Assembly (NCBI GenBank): GCA_963725395.1
Contig: CAVRYH010000004.1
Span: forward strand, 1 to 64,000
Reading direction: 5' to 3'
Source of the DNA: Bog-756 sp963725395
Lineage (GTDB): Bacteria; Actinomycetota; Acidimicrobiia; Acidimicrobiales; RAAP-2
Length of the DNA: 64,000 bases
Shown: positions 1-7,827 of the stretch, in pieces
Numbering within the stretch: position 1 is the stretch's first letter
Layout: the number at the start of each line of letters is the position of its first letter
The notes under the pieces: generated by a model
The model's database searches: none
Seen by the model: only the letters and a program-made list of their open reading frames with translations
What the model was told of the DNA's origin: nothing
Position numbers and translations under genes: made by a program

Positions 1-1
1 G

Positions 2-1267
2 GTTCTCGAATGGCATCTCGCGCAAAATCACGTGCTCAACGACATCCGTTCCGATGTTTACGTTTCGGGCACGTATGTCCGAGACTACCTGCTCGAACCC
101 GACCCCCAGCGAGCGGATACTTACCGGACCAGCCTGGAAGATGTCCGCCGTCACATGGAATCTTCGCTGCAATCGTACCGGCGCGAAGTGGCGCCCGCGG
201 AAGCTCAACACTATTCCGCCCTGCGGGCCGAGCTGATGGATTATTGGGGGATACTCAATCCGATCTTCCAATGGGGTCCCGCGGAGAGGCGCAATTCCGG
301 ATATGCATTTTTGCGCGATGAGGTTTTTCCCCGGCGGCAGAATATGCTCGCGCTGGCCGGACGCATCGATGCGCTCAACGAGCAGCAGTTGGATGCCGGC
401 AACCGGCAAGTAGTTTCGCTGTTGCTGAGCTTCCAAACCCGGCTGCTTCTGACACTGCTGGCGGCTTTGGCGGTGGGTGGAGGGCTGGCTCTGTTTACCA
501 TGCGCAAAACTCTAAAGCTGGAGGATCAGGCCCGCATGCAGTTTGTGGAAGTGGAGGAGGCGCGTACCCAACTCAAGGAACTTTCGGCGCGCCTGGTTCA
601 GGCGCAGGAAACCGAGCGCCGATCCCTGTCGCGCGAGTTGCATGACGAAGTGGGGCAAGCCCTGTCGGCGGTGCTGGTGGAACTGCGCAATCTCTCGGCG
701 GGGCTCGCGGTCCGCTCCGAAGAACAGTTGCGCCGCCACGTGGAAACCATCAAAGGCCTGGTGGAAGGCACGGTGCGTGTGGTTCGCAATATGGCGCTCT
801 TACTGCGGCCATCGATGTTGGACGACCTGGGTCTCATTCCCGCCTTGAAGTGGCAGGCACGGGAATGCTCCAAGAGTACCGCCATGGACGTGACCTTCGC
901 GGCCGAGCTCGACTCCGACGAGTTGCCGGACGAGTACAAAACTTGCATCTATCGCGTGGTCCAGGAAGCGCTGCATAACTGCGCCCGGCACTCCCACGCC
1001 ACCACCGTTCGCATCCGTGTGGAACAGGAGCCGGATCGGCTGCTTCTCACCATTCAAGACGACGGACGGGGGTTCGAGGTCCGGCAAACGAAGGGCCTGG
1101 GTCTGCTCGGGATCCAGGAGCGCGTCACCCGATTGCAGGGCAATTGCGTCGTTCACTCCAAGCCCGGGGGCGGCACCACGTTGTCGGTGGAATTGCCAGT
1201 CACCAGAGACAGCGAAGAGAAGCAGAGCATTTATAGCCGTGAAACAGATTCGCATCCTGTTAGCTGA
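2..1267 (+). CDS. NarL/DegS-type sensor histidine kinase (5' end outside window)
   Basis: The frame is open to the window edge, so the N-terminus is missing. The visible 421 residues hold a helical, probably periplasmic sensor region (about 1-138), one membrane span (about 140-168), a short coiled linker, a HisKA_3 dimerisation domain with the motif SRELHDEVGQ (phosphoacceptor His about residue 214 of the fragment) and a HATPase domain with the N box (VQEALHNCARHS) and G boxes (DDGRGF, GLGLLGI). No HAMP domain is apparent between membrane and HisKA_3. Kinases of this class phosphorylate LuxR-type regulators, and the next gene encodes one and overlaps this gene by 29 bases, so they form a co-transcribed two-component pair. 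The signal sensed cannot be read from sequence. Confidence 0.9.
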   Translation, partial: VLEWHLAQNHVLNDIRSDVYVSGTYVRDYLLEPDPQRADTYRTSLEDVRRHMESSLQSYRREVAPAEAQHYSALRAELMDYWGILNPIFQWGPAERRNSGYAFLRDEVFPRRQNMLALAGRIDALNEQQLDAGNRQVVSLLLSFQTRLLLTLLAALAVGGGLALFTMRKTLKLEDQARMQFVEVEEARTQLKELSARLVQAQETERRSLSRELHDEVGQALSAVLVELRNLSAGLAVRSEEQLRRHVETIKGLVEGTVRVVRNMALLLRPSMLDDLGLIPALKWQARECSKSTAMDVTFAAELDSDELPDEYKTCIYRVVQEALHNCARHSHATTVRIRVEQEPDRLLLTIQDDGRGFEVRQTKGLGLLGIQERVTRLQGNCVVHSKPGGGTTLSVELPVTRDSEEKQSIYSRETDSHPVS

Positions 1268-1889
1268 CGATCACACCGTGATGCGCCGCGGGCTCCGGCT
1301 CCTGCTGGAGAGTCACCCCGAATTCGGCGTGGTGGCCGAAGCGCCAGACGGCCGCCAAGCCGTGGAACAAGCCGAAGCAACTGAACCGGATGTCGCAGTC
1401 CTCGATATTGCCATGCCCAACTTGAGCGGCATCGAAGCCGCCCAGCGCATCAACGCCGCTTTGCCTCGCACCGCCATCGTGATTCTCAGCATGCATTCCG
1501 ATGAAGGCTATGTGCTGCGGGCGCTGAAGGCGGGCGCCAAGGGATATCTTTTGAAGGATTCGGCTGAAAGCGATCTCATCGCCGCCATCAAATCCGTGCA
1601 TGAGGGCAAGACTTTCTTCAGTCCTGAAATCACCAAGATGCTGATGGACGACTATGTGCGGGAAATCCGGACTCGCGGCGCGGACGACAGCTACGACTTG
1701 CTGACGTCGCGAGAGCGGGAGGTTCTTCAACTTCTGGTCGAGTTGAAATCCAATAAGGAGATCGCGGAGCTCCTCAATCTCAGCCTCTACACCGTGGAAA
1801 CGCATCGCAGGAACCTGCACGAGAAACTCAATCTCCACAGCTTGCCGGAGCTGATTCTGTACGCCGTCCGCAAAGGCGTGGTCTCCTAG
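1239..1889 (+). CDS. NarL/FixJ-family response regulator
   Basis: This 216-residue regulator has a receiver domain (about 1-125) with the acidic pair D10-D11, phosphoacceptor D56 in VAVLDIAMPN and the conserved Lys in KGYLLKDS. A LuxR-type helix-turn-helix follows (about 150-208; LTSREREVLQLL, then NKEIAELL and TVETHR). The chosen start is the GTG overlapping the kinase 3' end, because it gives the standard receiver beginning MKQIRILLADDH; the frame is open further upstream but that stretch is antisense-like shadow. It should be the cognate partner of the kinase and act as a DNA-binding transcription factor. The last 52 bases of the gene are duplicated 1.2 kb downstream. Confidence 0.93.
   Translation: MKQIRILLADDHTVMRRGLRLLLESHPEFGVVAEAPDGRQAVEQAEATEPDVAVLDIAMPNLSGIEAAQRINAALPRTAIVILSMHSDEGYVLRALKAGAKGYLLKDSAESDLIAAIKSVHEGKTFFSPEITKMLMDDYVREIRTRGADDSYDLLTSREREVLQLLVELKSNKEIAELLNLSLYTVETHRRNLHEKLNLHSLPELILYAVRKGVVS
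1838..1889 (+). repeat. Direct repeat copy 1 (3' end of response regulator)
   Basis: The last 52 bases of the response-regulator gene, from cagcttgccg to the stop codon, recur at 3018-3069 with one C/T mismatch. The two copies flank a block holding a transposase remnant and one membrane-protein gene. A 3'-gene-end repeat bordering foreign-looking DNA resembles the scar of an integration or recombination event. Confidence 0.9.
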
Positions 1890-2279
1890 ACTAGGAGCTT
1901 GCGAAAAAAACGCGGCGACGATGCAGCCGGTGATTTGGCAACCGGTTCCCGGGCGATTTCTGGCGGACTAAGGCTGCCTGATTTGGCTTGCGGTCGCCTT
2001 TGCGCCCGGCGCGGAAACCTTCCTGTCGCCGTTACGCACACCGTCCCTTCAGCTGCGGTATTCGCAGCAGAATACAGGCGGCGCATCCGAACACGAACAG
2101 CCGCTCCAGGTTCGCCAAGCCGGCTAGTTCTCCCTTCGCAGCCCGATGATATGCTTCATCCATATAACCGATCGAACTCTTTCGACATCCCTTTCAGAAC
2201 CTGATCCACTCGCGTGCGGATGGCGCCCAGCGGGTGATCCCGCGGCACCCATTCCTTCAGAGGACACATAGCTGAACAT
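1886..2279 (-). pseudogene. Remnant of an IS5/IS4-like DDE transposase
   Basis: On the minus strand an ATG at 2279 opens with MFSYVS. After a frame change the sequence continues WVPRDHPLGAIRTRVDQVL and KEFDRLY, which matches the usual N-terminus of IS5/IS4-type transposases (MFSYVSLEERVP.DHPLR.IR.lVDEAL...F..lY). The central catalytic region is absent. A short downstream stretch ending in FFRKLL could be the C-terminal tail. The total of about 390 bases is roughly one third of an intact gene, with at least one frameshift and stops, so it is inactive. No terminal inverted repeats were recognised. The family call rests on the N-terminal motif only. Confidence 0.6.
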
Positions 2280-2360
2280 TACAAATTGTGGTTGCTGGCC
2301 GTCTCCTCCCAGAGCGAAAAGACGATCAGAACATTCGACAGGTATCCTGTTTCAGACGAT

Positions 2361-2942
2361 TTATCGGCCCGAAAACCGCCCGCTCTTCGCCTTGCAAAGA
2401 ACACGAAACAGATTGAACGAAGACGTGGCCCAGAGGATGACGCCCACTCCGAGGCATGCCGAGACGATGAGCGGGTTACCGTGAAACAGAATCCATGCGA
2501 AAAAACACCAAACGGTAATGCTGACACCAGTCACGTAATAGATGGAAACTCCAAAGACCTTGGCGAGACCGAAAAAATGCAGACCAATGACCAAGCCAAT
2601 CCAATCGGCCAAGGCATCCAGCCGGTCTGTCTTTTGCGCTGCCACAGCCGCACCGATAACACCGGCAGCCTCCAAAATCGAAACGATCAGAAATCCCCTC
2701 ATCGGGAACTGACCCGCAGAGGAATGCTTTTTCTGAAGGGCCCTGCGCCCGTTCACAATACAATAGGCGCAACACACGAATAGAAGACTTGCCGCGAGAA
2801 CCAATGCCGCCCAAACGGGCACCGGGAGGGCGCGGACTGCACCGAGCCCCCATGCCATCCAAACCCCTCCCGCTACCGAGCCAACCAGGGCACGCCGTCC
2901 CGTGTCCAGCATCTCGCGCGCGAAGTCGGAAGGATCATCCAA
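2361..2942 (-). CDS. Multi-span membrane protein of unknown function
   Basis: The 193-residue product has about five hydrophobic segments (near residues 22-38, 42-62, 83-101, 115-135 and 143-175), separated by short basic loops such as NGRRALQKKH. This predicts an inner-membrane protein. I do not recognise a family. It lies alone on the minus strand between a transposase remnant and a duplicated piece of the upstream regulator gene, so it may have arrived with mobile DNA. There is no conserved partner next to it and no obvious ribosome-binding site. Confidence 0.6.
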   Translation of the reverse strand: MDDPSDFAREMLDTGRRALVGSVAGGVWMAWGLGAVRALPVPVWAALVLAASLLFVCCAYCIVNGRRALQKKHSSAGQFPMRGFLIVSILEAAGVIGAAVAAQKTDRLDALADWIGLVIGLHFFGLAKVFGVSIYYVTGVSITVWCFFAWILFHGNPLIVSACLGVGVILWATSSFNLFRVLCKAKSGRFSGR

Positions 2943-3017
2943 ATTGTCTCGGGCTCCCTGCTCTGTGATGAGCTGGGTTTCATCTTACTACCAGCCACAA
3001 GAGTTTTTCCGCCACCT

Positions 3018-3069
3018 CAGCTTGCCGGAGCTGATTCTGTACGCCGTCCGCAAAGGCGTGGTTTCCTAG
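3018..3069 (+). repeat. Direct repeat copy 2 (duplicated regulator 3' end)
   Basis: This 52-bp segment is identical to 1838-1889 except for one base (gtttcctag against gtctcctag). It is not preceded by the rest of the regulator gene, so it is a detached copy. It marks the far boundary of a 1.1-kb segment between the two copies. Confidence 0.9.
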
Positions 3070-3245
3070 TTTTCTGGAACCATTCATGCCCAGCGCGAAG
3101 GCGGGACAACCGTTTCGTCCAGCGGATATCCTCGTACAGAATGAGATGCGATTCCATGCCACAGAAAACGTTCGGGTTGACCAATGGCCGCCGCTTTCGC
3201 GTTCCTGGCATGCCGCTACGGTCCCGCGGAAGTCCTGCACAAGGT

Positions 3246-3590
3246 GAAGAATACAGGCAGAATCGCCGCGCATTAAAACTGATCCTGCCGAACGGATACG
3301 ATCCGTCCAAAACTTATCCGGTGGTGCTGGCATTTCCCGGTGGTTCGTCGTGGTACCGGCCGCGCCCGGCGGCGAGCTGTTTTTTACCGATCTTCTTTCT
3401 GATTTCAAAGTCGGAGGCGGAAAGTTCCACATTGCGGGCATGTCGAACGGCGGTCTCAGCGTCTTTTACATTGCTTCTCTGTATCCGCTGTATTTTTGGC
3501 CGGTGAACGGCTTTCCCGGCCTGCTGACGATGCCACGCCGCAAAGCTGAAAGCTCTGGCCGGAATGTGCATAAACATGCATGCCGTTCAC
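3246..3590 (+). pseudogene. Decayed alpha/beta-hydrolase (esterase) gene
   Basis: Three pieces of an esterase/PHB-depolymerase-like hydrolase lie in order but in different frames. They are RRALKLILPNGYDPSKTYPV followed by LAFPGG, then VVVPAAPGGELFF with DFKVGGGKFHIAGMSNGGLS (nucleophile elbow G-M-S-N-G), then NGFPG, then KALAGMCINMHA in another frame. Segments expected between these motifs are missing, so the gene has suffered internal deletions and frameshifts and lacks its C-terminus. It lies in the same degraded region as the transposase remnant. Confidence 0.6.
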
Positions 3591-3673
3591 AACTCCACGC
3601 CGGTTTGTACGGCGCACTCACCAATCTGCCAAAGGCCAGCGCCGTGCCGGACCGGGCAGGGTTCTCCGCCGGA

Positions 3674-4609
3674 TCAGGCGCCAGACTCCTGGGAGAGAAA
3701 CCACTGGTAGGTCTCGCTGATCCCCTGTTCCAGCCCAATGCGGTCTTGCCAGCCCAACGCCCGCAGCCGCGAGACATCCAGCAACTTTTGGGGCGTGCCA
3801 TCCGGTTTCGAGGGGTCAAACACCAGCCGGCCGTTGTAACCAACTACGCGACACACCAACTCGGCGAGTTCGCGAATGGAGAGGTCCGTGCCTACGCCGA
3901 CATTGATGACATCGGCCTCGTCATAGCGCTGCATCAAAAATACGGCCGCGGCGGCCAGGTCGTCGACGTGCATGAATTCGCGGCGCGGGGAGCCCGTGCC
4001 CCACACCACCATTTCCGCTGCATCCTCGACGCGCGCCTGATGCGCCTTCCGAATCAGGGCCGGCAAGACATGGGACGTCTTTAGGTCGAAATTATCGCCC
4101 GGTCCGTACAGGTTGGTGGGCATCAGGCTGATAGAGCGGAATCCATATTGCTTGCGGTAGGCCTGCGCCAGCTTGACTCCGGCGATCTTGGCAATGGCGT
4201 ACCATTCGTTGGTCGGCTCAAGCGGGCCGGTCAGCAAGTACTCTTCCTTGATGGGCTGCGGCGCCAGCTTGGGATAAATGCAGGAGGATCCGAGACATTC
4301 CAACTTCTTGACGCCGTGCCGATAGGCAGCGTCCACCACGTTCAACTCGATGCTCAGGTTGTCGCGAAGAAACTCCACGGGATAGGTGCTGTTCGCCAGG
4401 ATTCCGCCCACCTTGGCAGCCGCGAGAAACACATATTCAGGTTTTTCGGTTGCAAAGAAGGCTTCCACGGCCGGCTGGTTCACCAGGTCCAACTGGCTGC
4501 GGTCCCGGATGAACACATTGGAGTAGCCGCCGCGCTTTAGATGCCGGCAAATCGCCGATCCGACCAGACCCCGGTGTCCTGCCACATAAATGCGGCTAGA
4601 TTTATCCAT
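3674..4609 (-). CDS. fcl: GDP-L-fucose synthase (epimerase/reductase)
   Basis: The enzyme converts GDP-4-keto-6-deoxy-D-mannose plus NADPH to GDP-L-fucose in the cytoplasm, providing activated fucose for surface glycans. The 311-residue length is normal for the family. Visible landmarks are the Rossmann motif G11-H-R-G14-L-V-G17, the LGSSCIYP strand (S108/S109) and the catalytic Y137-A-I-A-K141 pair of the extended short-chain dehydrogenases. The start codon lies inside the 3' end of gmd (8-base overlap), so the two are translationally coupled and supply consecutive pathway steps. Confidence 0.95.
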   Translation of the reverse strand: MDKSSRIYVAGHRGLVGSAICRHLKRGGYSNVFIRDRSQLDLVNQPAVEAFFATEKPEYVFLAAAKVGGILANSTYPVEFLRDNLSIELNVVDAAYRHGVKKLECLGSSCIYPKLAPQPIKEEYLLTGPLEPTNEWYAIAKIAGVKLAQAYRKQYGFRSISLMPTNLYGPGDNFDLKTSHVLPALIRKAHQARVEDAAEMVVWGTGSPRREFMHVDDLAAAAVFLMQRYDEADVINVGVGTDLSIRELAELVCRVVGYNGRLVFDPSKPDGTPQKLLDVSRLRALGWQDRIGLEQGISETYQWFLSQESGA

Positions 4610-5666
4610 GCGAAGTGCCCCGCAACAGGACCTTGTGTCCGGCCTGCGCGAGTGTTTGCTCCTGACGAGCCAACTCGATGTCGTGATCCACCATCAGACG
4701 CACCAGTTCTTCAAAACCGACTTTGGGTTGCCAGCCGAGTTTCCGCTGAATCTTGGAAGGATCTCCCAACAGGTAGTTCACCTCGGTTGGACGCAAATAG
4801 CGCGGATCAATCTCCACGAACTTTTTCCAGTCCAGCCCGCAATGCGCCGCTGCCAGGTCCAGGAAGTCAGCTACGGAATACGCTTGCCCGGTGGCGACTA
4901 CATAATCGTCGGGCTCCGGCGCTTGCAGCATCATCCACATGGCCTCCACGTAGTCGCGCGCATAACCCCAATCGCGCCGAGCTTCCAGGTTGCCGAGAAA
5001 CAGTTTCTCCTGGAGGCCGAGCTTGATACGGCCGAGCGCGCGCGTGATTTTGCGGGTCACGAAGGTCTCGCCGCGCCGTTCCGACTCGTGATTGAACAGG
5101 ATGCCATTGCAAATGAACATTCCATAGGCTTCGCGGTAATTGACGGCGTACCAATGGCCGGCCACTTTGCTGACCGCATACGGACTGCGCGGATAGAACG
5201 GAGTGGATTCACTTTGCGGCGGCCGGGCAGCACCGAACATCTCCGATGATCCGGCCTGATACAGACGCACTTGCCTGCTAGTGTTGGAGGTATGATCGCG
5301 GACCGCTTCCAGCAGACGGAGCGTGCCAGTTCCGACCACGTCGGCGGTATATTCCGGCTGGTCGAAACTAACGCGCACATGAGACTGTGCCGCAAGATTA
5401 TAAATCTCATCAGGTTGCACGGCTTCGATCACGTGCCGCAGACCGGATCCGTCGGTGACGTCGCCATAGTGGAGGTACAGGCGGACGTTCTGATCGTGGG
5501 GATCTGCGTAAATTGAATCCAAGCGGTCGGTGTTAAAGGTGGAAGAGCGCCGGACGATGCCGTGGACCTGGTACCCCTTGGCGAGCAGAAATTCCGCCAG
5601 AAAGGAGCCGTCCTGGCCGGTCACACCCGTAATAAGAGCCTTTTTCAAGGTTTTCCGGTGTTCCAT
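4602..5666 (-). CDS. gmd: GDP-mannose 4,6-dehydratase
   Basis: This enzyme dehydrates GDP-D-mannose to GDP-4-keto-6-deoxy-D-mannose, the first committed step to GDP-fucose. The 354-residue product shows the NAD-binding GVTGQDG motif near residue 14, QAGSSEMFG around 137-145 and Y163-A-V-S-K167. I chose the ATG at 5666, which gives the usual short N-terminus before KKALITGVTGQDG; an in-frame extension upstream does not look like the family. It is the first gene of a gmd-fcl pair. No glycosyltransferase is adjacent, so the acceptor of the fucose is unknown. Confidence 0.95.
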   Translation of the reverse strand: MEHRKTLKKALITGVTGQDGSFLAEFLLAKGYQVHGIVRRSSTFNTDRLDSIYADPHDQNVRLYLHYGDVTDGSGLRHVIEAVQPDEIYNLAAQSHVRVSFDQPEYTADVVGTGTLRLLEAVRDHTSNTSRQVRLYQAGSSEMFGAARPPQSESTPFYPRSPYAVSKVAGHWYAVNYREAYGMFICNGILFNHESERRGETFVTRKITRALGRIKLGLQEKLFLGNLEARRDWGYARDYVEAMWMMLQAPEPDDYVVATGQAYSVADFLDLAAAHCGLDWKKFVEIDPRYLRPTEVNYLLGDPSKIQRKLGWQPKVGFEELVRLMVDHDIELARQEQTLAQAGHKVLLRGTSHG

Positions 5667-5908
5667 GTTGTGATCTATGCACCTAATTTGGCATGCTCCG
5701 CAGGTTGGACGCAAGCTTGCCCCCGATTGCGGGCTACCCTCTTGCCATCTGCTAACCGAGAGATCATCCCATTGGCGGAGTTTCGCTAAGTCTCCAATGG
5801 ATACCCCCCATGGCCGCGCTCGCGTTGCCCGGCGGTTCGCCCAAGCGGCCAGTGCAGCGAACGTGCGATGAGAATAACAGCCCCAGATCGACCCAGCGAA
5901 ACATAAGA

Positions 5909-5932
5909 CAAATCCGTGGCCAAATCCGTGGC
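5909..5932. repeat. Tandem 12-bp repeat caaatccgtggc x2
   Basis: Two perfect head-to-tail copies of caaatccgtggc lie 38 bases upstream of the ATG at 5971. The position just upstream of a possible -10 box would suit an activator or repressor site. This is inference from position only. Confidence 0.6.
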
Positions 5933-5958
5933 CCGCGTTCGGTTTGGGTGGCAGACGA

Positions 5959-5964
5959 TATAAT
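5959..5964 (+). promoter_or_regulatory. Candidate -10 box (TATAAT)
   Basis: A perfect TATAAT ends 6 bases before the ATG at 5971. If used, transcription would begin at or very near the start codon and give a leaderless mRNA, which would agree with the absence of a Shine-Dalgarno sequence. No -35 match at 16-18 bases was found. Confidence 0.3.
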
Positions 5965-5970
5965 CCGGTT

Positions 5971-7827
5971 ATGCGCATCCTGGCGGGCTTGCTTTGCGTC
6001 ACCGCTGTGGCGTGGTGCGCCAATGCGACGCCCGAACACATTCGCGACGCGGCTACGCGCGCCATCACGCTGTTCCAGGCGAGCCAAAAGGGCTGGTACA
6101 CCAAGCAGACTTGCGATTCGTGCCATCACCAGTTTCAGGCGGCGCTCGCGTTTCAATCGGCACGGGAGCACGGCATCGCGCTGGATGAAAAGATCGCGCA
6201 TGCCGACGCGGTGAAGGCATTCAACTATACGAGCCTGGACAATGCCGTCCAATACAACTGGGTGATTGAGCCCGCAATGGACGATGCCTATGAGCTGGTG
6301 GCGGCGAATGCGGCGGGGATACGGCCCAATCTGGTGACCGCGGTTTATGCGAGATTGCTGGCCGCGCGGCAGGACGCCGACGGCTCCTTCAATAGTTTCC
6401 ATCAGCGGCCGCCGTCATCTTACAGCTTCTTCACCGAGACTGCGCTATCGCTGCGCGCGATTCAGTTGTACGGCTATCCGAACGAGAAGGCCGGCGCGTT
6501 CGTGCATGTGGCGCGCGGGCGAAAGTGGCTGGAGTCGCACAGGCCTCCGGATACCGAGGCACGGACGTATCAATTGTTGGGGCTGTGGTGGGCGGGCGCG
6601 GATCGCTCGGAGTTAAAGAAGCTGGCAAAGGCGCTCATGGCGACGCAGCAGCCGGATGGCGGATGGCCATCGTTAGATGGGCGCGACAGCGATGCGTACT
6701 CGACGAGCCAGGTATTGGTTGCACTCCATGACGCGGGCGGCGTTCCGATATCGGATGCACGCTGGCAGCGGGGCATCGATTATTTGCTGAAGACGCAGGC
6801 CGCGGATGGATCGTGGCATGTGGTGTCGCGGCTGCATCCGCCGGCCTCGGTGAGTCCGCCGTATTTTGAATCCGGTTATCCGTACGGGCACGATCAATTT
6901 CTGTCCGCATTGGCGGCGGATTGGGCTGTGATGGCTTTGGCTCGCGCATTGGGGCCGCAAAAGAACCAGGAGCTGCCTGAGCTGAAGGAAGCCGAACCTC
7001 GCGACGTGGAGCCGTGGGCGGAGACGGTGCTGTTCGGGGACGTTGAACAAGTGCGGCATCTGCTGGACGGGGGGTTCGATCCGAATTCGGCAACCGCGGC
7101 TGGAACCACAGCACTGATGATGGCCGCGCCGGATGCGGCGAAGATGAAGCTGCTGATGGATCGCGGCGCGAACGTGAATGCGCGCGCCAAGACGGGATAT
7201 TCGGCGCTGATGGTGGCTGCGCAGTATGGCGAGAGCGCGACGCCGGCTCTGAACCTATTGCTGGATCATGGCGCGGAAGTTCGAGTGGCGGCTGGACAGC
7301 ATGCGCCCATGTTCAACGCGACTCCGTTCTTCCTGGCGTCGTATTCTGGCAACGCGGAGATCCTTCCACGGCTGCTGGAAGCGGGCGATAAAATCGACAC
7401 GCCGATGGTTCTGATTGGGACGTCGTCTACAACCGCCATCACCGGCGCGGTGAGGTTGGGGAACGTTGAGGTGGCGCGGAAACTGCTGGATATGGGCGTG
7501 CCGGCGGATGGGGTGGAGCGCAGCGGCATCAGTTTGCTGGATCGCGCCGTGCTGGGCAATCAGGTGGAGGTGGCGCGGCTGCTGATCGAGCGCGGGGCCG
7601 ATGTGAATCGCGCGGACAGAATCGGATTCACCGCGTTGCTGTATGCGGCTTCGATCGATTTCGGCGATTCGGCCATGATCGATTTATTGCTGAAATCGGG
7701 TGCTCGCGCTGACGTGCGAACCAAAGACGGGCTGACGGCGCTGGATCTGGCGCGCAAATACAAGCACACGCATTTGATCGCCAGTTTACAAGCGGCCGGC
7801 GTTACCGCGGCACGCGCAGCGAAGTAA
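5971..7827 (+). CDS. Secreted CxxCH / alpha-toroid / ankyrin-repeat protein
   Basis: The 618-residue product starts with a signal peptide (MRILAGLLCVTAVAWCANA) and then shows a single haem-c-like motif CDSCHH (about residues 48-53). Residues about 90-330 contain prenyltransferase/squalene-cyclase-like helical repeats, including QQPDGGWPS and TQAADGSWH, each a QxxDGxW motif. Residues about 345-610 form ankyrin repeats (LLIERGADVNRADRIGFTAL, LLKSGARADVRTKDGLTALD). The toroid part lacks an obvious DxDD catalytic motif, so it is probably a binding scaffold and not a cyclase. A periplasmic role is inferred from the signal peptide. The start at 5971 is preferred over an in-frame GTG/ATG 27 bases upstream because it begins the signal peptide directly. 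The stop codon abuts the convergent gene downstream. Confidence 0.85.
   Translation: MRILAGLLCVTAVAWCANATPEHIRDAATRAITLFQASQKGWYTKQTCDSCHHQFQAALAFQSAREHGIALDEKIAHADAVKAFNYTSLDNAVQYNWVIEPAMDDAYELVAANAAGIRPNLVTAVYARLLAARQDADGSFNSFHQRPPSSYSFFTETALSLRAIQLYGYPNEKAGAFVHVARGRKWLESHRPPDTEARTYQLLGLWWAGADRSELKKLAKALMATQQPDGGWPSLDGRDSDAYSTSQVLVALHDAGGVPISDARWQRGIDYLLKTQAADGSWHVVSRLHPPASVSPPYFESGYPYGHDQFLSALAADWAVMALARALGPQKNQELPELKEAEPRDVEPWAETVLFGDVEQVRHLLDGGFDPNSATAAGTTALMMAAPDAAKMKLLMDRGANVNARAKTGYSALMVAAQYGESATPALNLLLDHGAEVRVAAGQHAPMFNATPFFLASYSGNAEILPRLLEAGDKIDTPMVLIGTSSTTAITGAVRLGNVEVARKLLDMGVPADGVERSGISLLDRAVLGNQVEVARLLIERGADVNRADRIGFTALLYAASIDFGDSAMIDLLLKSGARADVRTKDGLTALDLARKYKHTHLIASLQAAGVTAARAAK

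Larger units (their letters stand above)
5667..5970. promoter_or_regulatory. Divergent intergenic region between gmd and the toroid/ankyrin gene
   Basis: These 304 bases separate two divergently transcribed genes and contain no convincing coding frame. They hold an inverted repeat (CCATTGG near 5768 with CCAATGG near 5793), a perfect tandem 12-mer (5909-5932) and a TATAAT hexamer (5959-5964). The region should contain promoters for both directions, but I could not define a matched -35 element. Confidence 0.4.

Noticed and set aside
1899..2204. Plus-strand open frame as a gene
   Set aside because: It lies opposite the transposase remnant, is Arg/Pro-rich and has no ribosome-binding site or family resemblance.
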